Assembly: GCA_021613375.1 (NCBI GenBank)
Contig: CM038725.1
Span: 38,736,115-38,800,114, forward strand
Source: Megaleporinus macrocephalus
Taxonomy: Eukaryota; Chordata; Actinopteri; Characiformes; Anostomidae
DNA: 64,000 nucleotides
Direction: 5' to 3'
Position 1 is the stretch's first letter. The number at the start of each line of letters is the position of its first letter. The position numbers and the translations under genes are program-made. The notes under the pieces were generated by a model. The model saw nothing but the letters and a program-made list of their open reading frames with translations, was not told where the DNA came from and did no database searches. Positions 1 to 10,224 of this stretch are shown piece by piece.

Positions 1-271
1 GAGTCTGATTGTCAGTCTGATTCACATGAACTGCTCAAATCTGAGAAGTGAGGTGTAAACACAGCAGCGTCACTACCATTCACTACATGAAGCCCATTAA
101 CTGTAGCCTCACATTCATCTACCAGCAGAGACCTCCACAGAGTGTCCGACATTCCACTGTGATGTCACTACAGAGGCCGTGTGACATCATAGAGGTGAAG
201 ATGCACGGAGTTCCGCGCGTCTCAGCGTCAGATCAGTCTGTGCTGAAGCGTCGGAGGAGAGAGGAGTAAAA

Positions 272-3200
272 ATGAGCTGGAGAAAGTACCTGTGTTGTGG
301 AGGAGGAGATAGAGAGAGTGAGAAGGAGGAGGAGCACAGAAAGGAAGTAGGAGAACATAGTGAGAAGAAAGAGAGAGGAAAGAGGAGGAGGAGAGAGAGA
401 GAGTGGAGTTTCCAGAGGAAAGAGGAGGAGAGGGAGACTCCACTAGAGGAGGAGGTGACTGAGCAGCTTCTGAGTGAGTAGATGAGTCGACGTCACTATA
501 ATTAACAGTAGTTACTGAACAAGTCAGTGATTCTCAGTACATACTGAATAAATCAGAGTACAGCGCTGGAGACACTCTCCTTTAGTGTAGGGGGGGCTTA
601 ACCAATTTTAAACACTTTGGTGGTCGGCCAATCAGAACAGAGTGTGTGAACTGACCATTTGGAGCATATTAAGCTCAGTGGGAGGCGGGGCTTAAAGACA
701 TTTAGTGAAGGGGTGGAAGTTAGAGCCGATGCTGCAACCAATTTCAAGCCCTCTGGTGGTTGACCAATCAGAAGAGAGTGTGTAAACAGACCAATCAGAG
801 CAGGGTAAATGTTAGGTTTAAGACGTGAGAGTAAATGGGTTAGTTTTAAGTTTTAAGTATTAATGTTAATGTTAGGTAGTGTTAGTGTAGGGTTAATGTT
901 AATGTTAGGTAGGGTTACGTTTAAGGTTAATGTTAATGTTAGGTAGGGTTACATTTAAGGTTAATGTTAATGTTAGGTAGGGTTAAGTGTAGGGTTAATG
1001 TTAATGTTAGGTAGTGTTGAGTGTAGGGTTAATGTTAATGTTAGGTAGTGTTGAGTGTAGGGTTAATGTTAATGTTAGGTAGTGTTGAGTGTAGGGTTAA
1101 TGTTAATGTTAGGTAGGGTTAAGTGTAGGGTTAATGTTAATGTTAGGTAAGGTTAAGTGTAGGGTTAATGTTAATGTTAGGTAGGGTTACGTTTAAGGTT
1201 AATGTTAATGTTAGGTAGGGTTAGGTGTAAGGTTAGTGTTAATGATATGTAGGGTCATGTTTAAGGTTAATGTTAATGTTAGGTAGGGTTAGTTGTAGGG
1301 TTAATGTTAATGTTAGCTAGGGTTATGTGTAGGGTTAATGTTAATGTTAGGTAGGGTTAGTTGTAGGGTGAATGTTAATGATAGGTAGGGTTAAGTATAG
1401 GGTTAATGGTAATGTTAGGTAGTGTTAAGTGTAGGGTTAATGTTAGGTATGGTTAAGTGTAGGGTTAATGTTAATGTTAGGCAGTGTTGAGTGTAGAGTG
1501 AATGTTAATAGGTAGTGTTGAGTGTAGGGTTAATGTTAATGTTAGGTAGTGTTAAGTGTAGGGTTAGTGTTAGTGTTAGTTAGTGTTAAGTGTAGGGTTA
1601 ATGTTAATGTTAGGTAGTGTTGAGTGTAGGGTTAATGTTAAGGTTAGGTAGTGTTGAGTGTAGGGTTAATGTTAAGGTTAGGTAGTGTTAAGTGTAGGGT
1701 TAATGTTAGGTAGTGTTAAGTGTAGGGTTAGTGTTAATGGTAGGTAGTGTTGAGTGTAGGGTTAATGTTAATGTTAGGTAGTGTTGAGTGTATGGTTAGT
1801 GTTAGGTAGTGTTGAGTGTAGGGTTAGTGTTAGGTAGTGTTGAGTGTAGGGTTAATGTTAATGTTAGGTAGTGTTGAGTGTAGGGTTAATGTTAGGTAGT
1901 GTTGAGTGTAGGGTTAGTGTTAGTGTTAGGTAGTGTTGAGTGTAGGGTTAATGTTAGGTAGTGTTGAATGTAGGGTTAGAGTTAGTGTTAGGTAGTGTTA
2001 AGTGTAGGGTTAGTGTTAGGTAGTGTTGAGTGTAGGGTTAGTGTTAATGTTAGGTAGTGTTGAGTGTAGGGTAAGTGTTAGGTAGTGTTGAGTGTAGGGT
2101 TAATGTTAGGTAGTGTTGAGTGTAGGGTTAATGTTAATGTTAGGTAGTGTTGAGTGTAGGGTTAATGTTAGGTAGTGTTGAGTGTAGGGTTAATGTTAAT
2201 GTTAGGTAGTGTTGAGTGTAGGGTTAATGTTAGGTAGTGTTGAGTGTAGGGTTAATGTTAGGTAGTGTTGAATGTAGGGTTAGAGTTAGTGTTAGGTAGT
2301 GTTGAGTGTAGGGTTAATGTTAGGTAGTGTTGAGTGTAGGGTTAATGTTAATGTTAGGTAGTGTTGAGTGTAGGGTTAGTGTTAGGTAGTGTTAAGTGTA
2401 GGGTTAGTGTTAAGGTTACTCTGTGTTAGTTGTGGTGTATGTATTTCTATCTTTATTAATATTACTCTTATTATTTAATATAAACAGGAATTGGACTGAT
2501 TATGAATTCTAATCTGTCTAAATGATTCAATTCTAAATTAAACCAGGCGCGTCAATACTTGAGACGGCTCCGGAGCTGCCGGAGTCTGACAGATAGCTGG
2601 ACCCTCCAGCCACCCCTCTGGGTGAGTAGGAGAACCTGTTATCATGATGAACATCATTGTATCTCCACATTAACAGAACAAATGCTGATCTGATTCCTTC
2701 TGATATGAATATTAAAGCAGGAGAACTGAGAGCTCCTGACACCAGTGAGCTCCTGCATACCCTGCCGAGGGACGTTGCTGGAGGAGATAAGGTGGACCAG
2801 CATCTGGGTGAGTAGAAGAATCAAACGTTGGATATTGTGATAACAACCCAACTGGACAGATGTTGATATTTATTAATGTTCAAACAGAAACCCAGACCGT
2901 CGAGCACACTGAGGAGGAGACCAGATCAGAATCGCTGCTGGAGGAACCTCCAACCTCCAGCACATCTCTGGGTGAGCAGAACAAACTGTTAGCATCATGT
3001 TAACTCTGAATTGTAGAGCAATGGAGAACATTAGAAGAACAAAGTGGCTGCTGGTGGTCCACTCCAGCACCCAGTCCAGTCCTGCTGATTTAATAAATAA
3101 ACAAGTTCATGAAGACCACCTGAACTCCATCAGGCACTAGTTAACGATTCTGGTGATGTCATCATTTTCTGACTTGACAAGGGACATCCAGAAACTGACC

Positions 3201-6200
3201 ATAACGTTACTGAACATCTGCTCGATCTTCTTAGAATCTGACTCAGGAGCTCCGGTCGTGGAGGAGGTCGAGGACACCGGGGTAGAAACTTCCAAGACCC
3301 CGGTGTCCTCCCACATAGATCACCCTGTCCAGTCCTTCGGTCAGTAAGTAACGGAAATGACCTGTGGAAATATATCAAGTATGAAAATGACCACAGCTGG
3401 ACGACTGACAGTGTTTATTATGTGAAAGACGACCCAGGAGATGATGCCATTTGTCAGGGTGATCTCTGGCAGCAGAGGCCAGTCAGATACCTCCAGGAGA
3501 AACATGGAGGTATATGACTGGAGAACCTCCGAGCTCCCTTCCGGCGTGAGTAAAAGAAGGACTCACTACAAAAACTACATTCAGACAAAATCAGAAACAT
3601 GAATATCTTAATATCCTCACAACCATCCTCACTCCTCACTGGATATCTTCTACAAACACTCAGCGAACAACACCAACGCCGTCATCCGAGGGCCGCCTGC
3701 GAGGTTGTCCTTGTCCTGCTGCAGAGACTCGCAGCCTCACCTGACCAGCACCTGAGTGAGTAAAGCTCATAAACACTAAATATTAAAGATGATACTGAAC
3801 ACTTCACAGACAACATGTCCATGTGGGGCCCGTATGGTTCTTATTTGGCCTGTATGGGTTCCACGTGGGCTTGTAGGAGCTTCATGATTGGTGATACATG
3901 GAGCCCTACTGGGTTTTAACTTTTTGCCCCATTAGGGTTACAATTGTGAGCCCCTCTTAGGCTACTGTTGGGGGCCCACAGTTATGGCACTGTTCACATG
4001 GTGGATTGTTCACTTGGGACCATCTTGCGCTCCAGATCGGCCCTAGTTATTGGTCCTCATGGACAAACACACACAGAGCCTGTATGAAGGCAATGGACAA
4101 ATCTCTGTGGGCTCCTACCAGGTTGCCCCAAGGGGACCCAATCAGCAGCCCGTCTTTAACTGATGTGGGGTCCACATGAACATGTTGGCTGGGTCAGTAA
4201 ATATCAGACCTGCTGATACTCAGAGCTTCAATATCAAGATCATCATCTTCACCAGGTTCTGTGATGATGTAGCAGCTGAACATCTGCTGATGTTTATTTC
4301 TATTAAATCAGTTAACAAGGTGCTGTCCGTGATGCAAGCGGTTCCTGAGTTTGCTGATGTCGAAGTGCTGTTAACACATCATCTAAACAGCATCCGAGGA
4401 CTAAACATCACAGCTCTGGGTGAGTAACAGAACCCAGAACCTTCTCTGGACACCAGGGCAGCAGAATAGACTAGGCTGGCATTGGTCCATTCCAGCAGAT
4501 AGAACTATCTCAGTTGATGATGACCACTCAAACTCAGTCAGGCAGCATTTGGTGATGTGACTTAATGATCAGAACCCACCGTAATATGACTAAACATCTG
4601 CTGATCCTTTCAGAACCAGGAACTGAGCTACAGGTGGGGGTGGATGCAGAGGTGGAGACCCTGCGTACCATCTTCTGCCCTCACCTGGACACGCTGTACA
4701 CACAGCTTGGTAAGTACCGGAAACGTTCAGTGTAAATATATGAAGAGTGAAAACGATGCAGCTGAAGAACTGACAGTGTGTATCGGTGTGAATCCAGTGG
4801 ATGAGATGCTGACGGGGGTGTTGGTGCAGCTGGCTGCTAACGCCCTGATCTTCCTCCAAAAGGTGCACGGAGAACCTCCAGGTGAGTCATCAGAAGAACA
4901 TTCAGGCAAAAGTAGGAATTATGTTTAACGTGTACATGAACCTGTGTTCATTCATTCTTTCTAAATGAACTAGTGAACAACAACGAGTCCAAGGCCCCCA
5001 TCGTCACCAAGGCCCTTGGATATACTCCTGGAGGAGCTCGTCACCGCGAGGGAATCAGCATCTCAGTGAGTAAAGCTAATGAGCACCAGAACTAAAGATG
5101 GAGCCCATGTGGGTAACAGCTGGTGGTCTCAGACTGATATGAGCAGAAAGAGCTGATCATCTTTAGATCTTAAGAAGTAGTAACATCAGATCAGCTGATC
5201 CTCAAGTCTTCAATATCAGTATCACCATCTTTACTAGGTTCTGTGATGAAGAATCAGCTGAACAACTGCTAATATTTATTTCTATTAAATCAGTCCACGA
5301 CTTCCTTCATTTGATGTCCGCGGCTCCGGACTACCGGGACATTGTAGAGGTTCTGGCGTCAGTGCTGGACGCTGCCAGAGCATATTACTGTGGACGTCTG
5401 GGTGAGTAGAAGAACCTAGTAGTTTGATGATCATCATAATAATAACTGAGAACGACTGAAGAACTGCTAATGTTTCATCAGGATTTATTAGTTAGTTATT
5501 AATCTTCATCTGAACTTTACGAGAAGACTCTGAGTCCAGTTTGTATATGAGCAACACAAACACCAGAGTCAGGTCCAACCACAGTGATGGATCTGGACAG
5601 CTGTTGATGTTTCTTCATGTTACAGCACGAGACCAGACCAAGGAGGTGGAGGAAGGTGGAGCATCCACCATGGATAATTTGAAGTGGACGGCACCTGAAA
5701 TTCAGCCGCCTCAACCGCCTCAGCTGCCTGAGCCCCGTCACCCATGTCAGCTGCGTCAGCCCCGTCATCCACCTCAGCCCCGTCATCTACGTCAGCCGCG
5801 GCAGCCACCTCAACCGCCTCAGCCCCGTCATCCACGTCAGCCGCCTCAGCTGCCTCAGTCATCTCGGGGTGAGAAAAGAAAACAGATCTCAGATTCTGTT
5901 TACATGAACATACACTCTTACAAATAAAGGTACTTCCTCAGATCTTGGGTTGGAGATACGGCTCTAGAGATAAACTTTCACTGGTAGTGGAGCTTCTACA
6001 AGGTTCTTCATGCTCACACATCTGTTTTACATAGAAGCTTCCATTAAAACGTTCTTCAGGAGACCACAAGTTCTTCTTCTACAGTAACTACACACTAATA
6101 CTAACATAACTGCATTTGTAGCTCACAGAGATGGTCCTGGGGTGAAGCCTCCTCCTTGTCCACGGACTGACAGCCAACATCGACCCAGGCACCAGTCCAG

Positions 6201-6501
6201 AGTTCAGTGGACACATCAGCACCAGGGACAGAGACCACCTAGAGTGCCGAGACACCAGTGGGAGGAGGAGGCCACTGGATACCCGTCTAGACAGGAGGCA
6301 ACTGATCCGTGGGCCTGGAGACACCATGGTCTCCAACATCAGACCCAGACCCCAAAATCAAAAGGACCCCATCACCGTCCTAAAGATGAAGGCGCTCCTG
6401 CACAGAGAGAGAGAGATGGGTTTGGAGGAAGAGGGAGACGTGGTGGAGGTCGAGGACGGAAGAGACCGGACTGGTGGCAACATGACAACAGATGGCCATG
6501 A
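272..6501 (+). CDS. Unrecognised multi-exon gene with charged N-terminus and RG-rich C-terminus
   Basis: I do not recognise this family. Model: exon 272-473 (ATG 272), 2721-2807, 2888-2971, 3235-3339, 3473-3545, 3664-3755, 4312-4419, 4614-4709, 4798-4881, 4974-5065, 5294-5401, 5626-5868, 6122-6501 (TGA at 6499). Seen: most exons start in phase 1 and end in phase 1 at a GTGAGT-type donor. The protein starts MSWRKYLCCGGG, continues as a long Glu/Arg/Lys stretch, then short Leu-rich helical segments. Exon 5626-5868 is Pro/Gln/Arg/His-rich, and the last exon ends in a basic RG tail (GGRGRRGGGRGRKRP). There is no signal peptide or membrane segment. Oddities: a further exon-like block at 2547-2621 has an in-frame TAG, and exons 4798-4881 plus 4974-5065 do not keep frame as drawn; a GTAAAG donor after 5069 would restore it. 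The polyA signal is at 7061. It could be a live, fast-evolving gene or a recent pseudogene. Confidence 0.5.
840..2420 (+). repeat. 34/28-bp minisatellite in intron 1 of the 5' gene
   Basis: Direct repeats built on GTGTAGGGTTAATGTTAATG followed by TTAGGTAGTGTTGA. The full unit is 34 bp, and a shorter 28-bp form lacks one AATGTT step. There are roughly 50 degenerate copies. The array fills most of the first intron, between the donor at 474 and exon-like sequence at 2547. The flank at 485-840 shows two related GTGGTYGRCCAATCAGAASAGAGTGTG blocks (about 630 and 755), a short diverged duplication. I see no gene in it. Confidence 0.9.
2547..2621 (+). other. Exon-like block with in-frame stop (likely skipped or dead exon)
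   Basis: This block has an AG acceptor (AACCAG) and a GTGAGT donor, and its 75-nt length keeps phase 1-1 like its neighbours. Its C-terminal half (ending ATPLG) resembles the exon at 2888-2971 (ending STSLG). In the frame set by neighbouring exons a TAG falls at 2593-2595. Being symmetric, it can be skipped without a frameshift, which would leave the gene intact. Confidence 0.45.
3235..5401 (+). repeat. Tandem duplication of a four-exon cassette
   Basis: Exons A1-D1 (3235-3339, 3473-3545, 3664-3755, 4312-4419) are paralogous to A2-D2 (4614-4709, 4798-4881, 4974-5065, 5294-5401). The C exons are both 92 nt and share an opening GAACAACA block and an ending CAGCAYCT block. The D exons are both 108 nt and align in protein (VLSVMQAVPEFADVEVL against FLHLMSAAPDYRDIVEVL). 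Introns match too: the sequence before D1 and D2 shares an ACCAGGTTCTGTGATGA-type block and ends TTTATTTCTATTAAATCAG in both, and the sequence before A1 and A2 shares TGAACATCTGCTGATC-like text. A genomic duplication of about 1.2 kb explains all of this. Confidence 0.7.
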
Positions 6502-6549
6502 ACATCAACTCCAACCTCCTAGAATCAAGCCCAACCTCCTCCAATGAAC

Positions 6550-6995
6550 TCCAACATCCTACAATCAATTCCAACCTCCTACAATCACCCTAACCACCGA
6601 CAATCAACCCCAACCTCCTACAATCAACCCCAACCTCCTACAATCAACCCCAACCTCCTACAATCAACCCCAACCTCCTACAATCAACCCCTACCTCCTA
6701 CAATCAACCCCAACCTCCTACAATCAACCCCAACCTCCGACAATCAACCCCAACCTCCTACAATCAACCCCAACCTCCGACAATCAACCCCAACCTCCGA
6801 CAATCAACCCCAACCTCCGACAATCAACCCCAACCTCCGACAATCAACCCCTACCTCCGACAATCAACCCCAACCTCCTACAATCAACCCCAACCTCCGA
6901 CAATCAACCCCAACCTCCTACAATCAACCCCAACCTCCTACAATCAACCCCAACCTCCTACAATCAACCCCCTACCTCCTCAAAATCATCCCAAC
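6550..6995 (+). repeat. 20-bp minisatellite in the 3'UTR of the 5' gene
   Basis: About 21 copies of CAATCAACCCCAACCTCCTA, with a TCCGA variant alternating irregularly. It lies just after the stop codon at 6499 and before the AATAAA at 7061. It gives a 152-residue open frame (NQPQPPTI repeats), which I read as a repeat artefact rather than coding. Confidence 0.9.
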
Positions 6996-7060
6996 CTCTT
7001 AAATTCACTTCAACCTTCTTCAAATCACCCCAACACTCGCTCCACAAACCCAAATCAGCA

Positions 7061-7066
7061 AATAAA
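7061..7066 (+). terminator. Polyadenylation signal AATAAA
   Basis: AATAAA followed by A-rich sequence, about 560 bp after the stop of the 5' gene and past its 3'UTR minisatellite. It is the only canonical signal between that stop and the 61-bp satellite. Confidence 0.5.
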
Positions 7067-7094
7067 AAAATATTAAAATATGCTACTACTCTAT

Positions 7095-8865
7095 ATTCTT
7101 TATTGGTGTAATACAGTGTTCAGGTATGTTACTGAATGATCTGCTGAGAGTCTACAGGCTTTGTTAGTGTAATACAGTGTTCAGGTATGTTACTGAATGA
7201 TCTGCTGAGAGTCTACAGGCTTTGTTAGTGTAATACAGTGTTCAGGTATGTTACCGAATGATCTGCTGAGAGTCTACAGGCTTTATTAGTGTAATACAGT
7301 GTTCAGGTATGTTACTGAACAATCTGCTGAGAGTCTACAGGCTTTATTAGTGTAATACAGTGTTCAGGTATGTTACTGAACGATCTGCTGAGAGTCTACA
7401 GGCTTTATTGGTGTAATACAGTGTTCAGGTATGATACTGAACGATCTGCTGAGAGTCTACAGGCTTTATTAGTGTAATACAGTGTTCAGGTATGTTACTG
7501 AATGATCTGCTGAGAATCTACAGGCTTTATTAGTGTAATACAGTGTTCAGGTATGTTACTGAATGATCTGCTGAGAGTCTTCAGGCTTTATTGGTGTAAT
7601 ACAGTGTTCAGGTATGTTACTGAACGATCTGCTGAGAGTCTACAGGCTTTATTAGTGTAATACAGTGTTCAGGTATGTTACTGAACGATCTGCTGAGAGT
7701 CTACAGGCTTTGTTAGTGTAATACAGTGTTCAGGTATGTTACTGAACGTTCTGCTGAGAGTCTACAGGCTTTATTAGTGTAATACAGTGTTCAGTTATGT
7801 TACTGAACGTTCTACTGAGAGTCTACAGGCTTTATTAGTGTAATACAGTGTTCAGGTATGTTACTGAACGTTCTGCTGAGAGTCTACAGGCTTTATTGGT
7901 GTAATACAGTGTTCAGGTATGTTACTGAACGATCTGCTGAGAGTCTACAGGCTTTATTGGTGTAATACAGTGTTCAGGTATGTAACTGAACGATCTGCTG
8001 AGAGTCTTCAGGCTTTATTGGTGTAATACAGTGTTCAGGTATGTTACTGAACGATCTGCTGAGAGTCTACAGGCTTTATTGGTGTAATACAGTGTTCAGG
8101 TATGTTACTGAACGATCTGCTGAGAGTCTACAGGCTTTATTAGTGTAATACCGTGTTCAGGTATGTTACTGAATGATCTGCTGAGAGTCTACAGGCTTTG
8201 TTAGTGTAATACAGTGTTCAGGTATGTTACTGAACGTTCTGCTGAGAGTCTACAGGCTTTGTTAGTTTAATACAGTGTTCAGGTATGTTACTGAACGTTC
8301 TACTGAGAGTCTACAGGCTTTATTAGTGTAATACAGTGTTCAGGTATGTTACTGAACGTTCTGCTGAGAGTCTACAGGCTTTATTAGTGTAATACAGTGT
8401 TCAGGTATGTTACTGAACGTTCTACTGAGAGTCTACAGGCTTTATTAGTGTAATACAGTGTTCAGGAATGTTACTGAACGTTCTACTGAGAGTCTACAGG
8501 CTTTATTAGTGTAATACAGTGTTCAGGTATGTTACTGAACGTTCTGCTGAGGGTCTACAGGCTTTATTAGTGTAATACAGTGTTCAGGTATGTTACTGAA
8601 CGTTCTACTGAGAGTCTACAGGCTTTATTAGTGTAATACAGTGTTCAGGAATGTTACTGAACGTTCTACTGAGAGTCTACAGGCTTTATTAGTGTAATAC
8701 AGTGTTCAGGTATGTTACTGAACGTTCTACTGAGAGTCTACAGGCTTTATTAGTGTAATACCGTGTTCAGGTATGTTACTGAATGATCTGCTGAGAGTCT
8801 ACAGGCTTTATTAGTGTAATACAGTGTTCAGGTATGTTACTGAATGATCTGCTGAGAGTCTACAA
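7095..8865 (+). repeat. 61-bp satellite array (about 29 copies)
   Basis: Unit reads GTAATACAGTGTTCAGGTAT, then GTTACTGAAYGATCTGCTGA, then GAGTCTACAGGCTTTRTTAGT. The spacing is exactly 61 bp (for example AATACAGTG at 7110, 7171 and 7232). Copies differ by a few substitutions, mainly GATCTG/GTTCTA/GTTCTG. The last copy runs directly into the transposase-like relic at about 8870. Confidence 0.95.
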
Positions 8866-8869
8866 GCTT

Positions 8870-10219
8870 AGAGAGTCTACTGGTGGGTTTCAGAGAGTGA
8901 TGGAGTTGGTGGTGATGTTGCTGCATTGGAACACAAGCTCCTGTACTTTGATGAAGCTGCAGATGAAGGAACATCCTGGAACTCTGTGCCATCGTCAGTG
9001 TCCCTGGGCAGCAGGGGGGCAACATCACAATGTGTGCAGCTGTTAGCCAGAATGGTGAACTGCTCATTCACTTGCAGGATATTTCGAGAGCTTTGCAGTG
9101 GACAGGTCCTGCAGGTTCTGCATGGCAACAAGGAGAGAGATCCAAGACAAGGAGGTATGTTCAGGCATCTTTGAACCCCGAACTAAAGACACTCACAACC
9201 GGCAGGTGCAGGAGGTACGGCAGGATCCCACTGTGGCTAAAAAATATGGTGTGAAAGGAGGGTGTGCATCGACTGACAGTCTGGAGAATATTCATGTTGT
9301 TCATGGTTACCCTCCTGACGTCCTGCATGACCTTTTGGAAGACATTGTTCCTGTTGAGTTATCGCTCTGCCTGTCAGACATGATTTCTAAAAAGTATTTC
9401 ACTTTAGAAACACTGAACCAAGCTATCAGAAGTTTTGCAGATGCTTTTAATGACAAAACCGACCAGCCTCAGCCTATTGACCAAGGCGTCTCCACCAAAG
9501 GGACCATAGGTGGAAATGGCCATGAGAACTGGGCTCTAATCAGACTACTCCCACTTCTCATTGGCCATGAAGTACCCGAAGTAGACACTGTGTGGAACAT
9601 TCTGATGCTCCTCAAAGACATTGTTGAGTTGGATGTAGCAACTAGACACACTGAAGAGTCAATACACTTCTTTGATTGTAAAGTGTCAGAACACAGAGAA
9701 CTCTTGCAAACTACATTCCCTGATTTCAGATTGCGTCCAGAACATCACTTTATTAAGCATTATCCTGAGATGATTAGGGCATTTGGTCCACTTTCTGATG
9801 TCTGGACAATGCGCTTTGAGGGAAAGCACAAACTTTTCAAACAGGTTATTCGTAATGCTCAAAACTTCAGAAACGTAGCTCTTACATTGGCTGTAAAACT
9901 TCTGAAAATGAGTTGACTTTTCAAGCCCTCAGTTGAAATGGACAAAGTTACTACAGCACCAATCTCATCTTACTCTGAGAATGGCCAACAAATTTTCTGC
10001 CAGAGAGTTCCTCAGCTTGCAGCAGTTCTTGTTGCATCTTCAATTTGTGTAGATGGAATTAGATATTGTGCAGACATGATACTCTCTGTTGGTTCATGCT
10101 TGGGTCTCACTAATTTTAAGCAGATCGAACAGATTGTGGCAATTAACCCAGAGATCCTGTTTGTCTGCAAAGCCCTGACTGCGTGGTACCATGAGCATTT
10201 CAGATCTTTTGAACTCTGA
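8870..10219 (+). pseudogene. Broken transposase-like reading frame
   Basis: The frame starting at 9098 is open to a TGA at 9914-9916 (272 residues) and continues in the same frame to 10219 (93 more residues from ATG 9938), so one in-frame stop splits one former ORF. Upstream, 8870-9100 carries matching protein pieces in shifted frames. Motifs: CRFCMATR, then GYPPDVLHDLLEDIVPVEL, HHFIKHYPEMI, FEGKHKLFKQVIRNAQNF. From memory this pattern occurs in many fish and invertebrate transposase-derived proteins (CACTA/Transposase_21-like); I cannot fix the superfamily. The relic lies directly between two unrelated minisatellites with no visible terminal repeats. A domesticated gene is less likely because of the stop and frameshifts. 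Confidence 0.65.
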
Positions 10220-10224
10220 ACTAC

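Noticed and set aside
48..269. ORF upstream of the first gene
   Set aside because: The frame ends just before the ATG at 272; looks like 5' flank or UTR. The TGACATCA-like motifs at about 160-190 are too weak to call as sites.
6544..7002. 152-codon ORF with NQPQPPTI repeats
   Set aside because: Translation of the 20-bp minisatellite after the gene's stop codon. 20 bp is not a multiple of 3, but three units give 60 bp, which keeps the frame open.
9914..9916. Possible selenocysteine TGA in the transposase-like frame
   Set aside because: Other frameshifts upstream already show decay, and there is no reason for a selenoprotein in this family.
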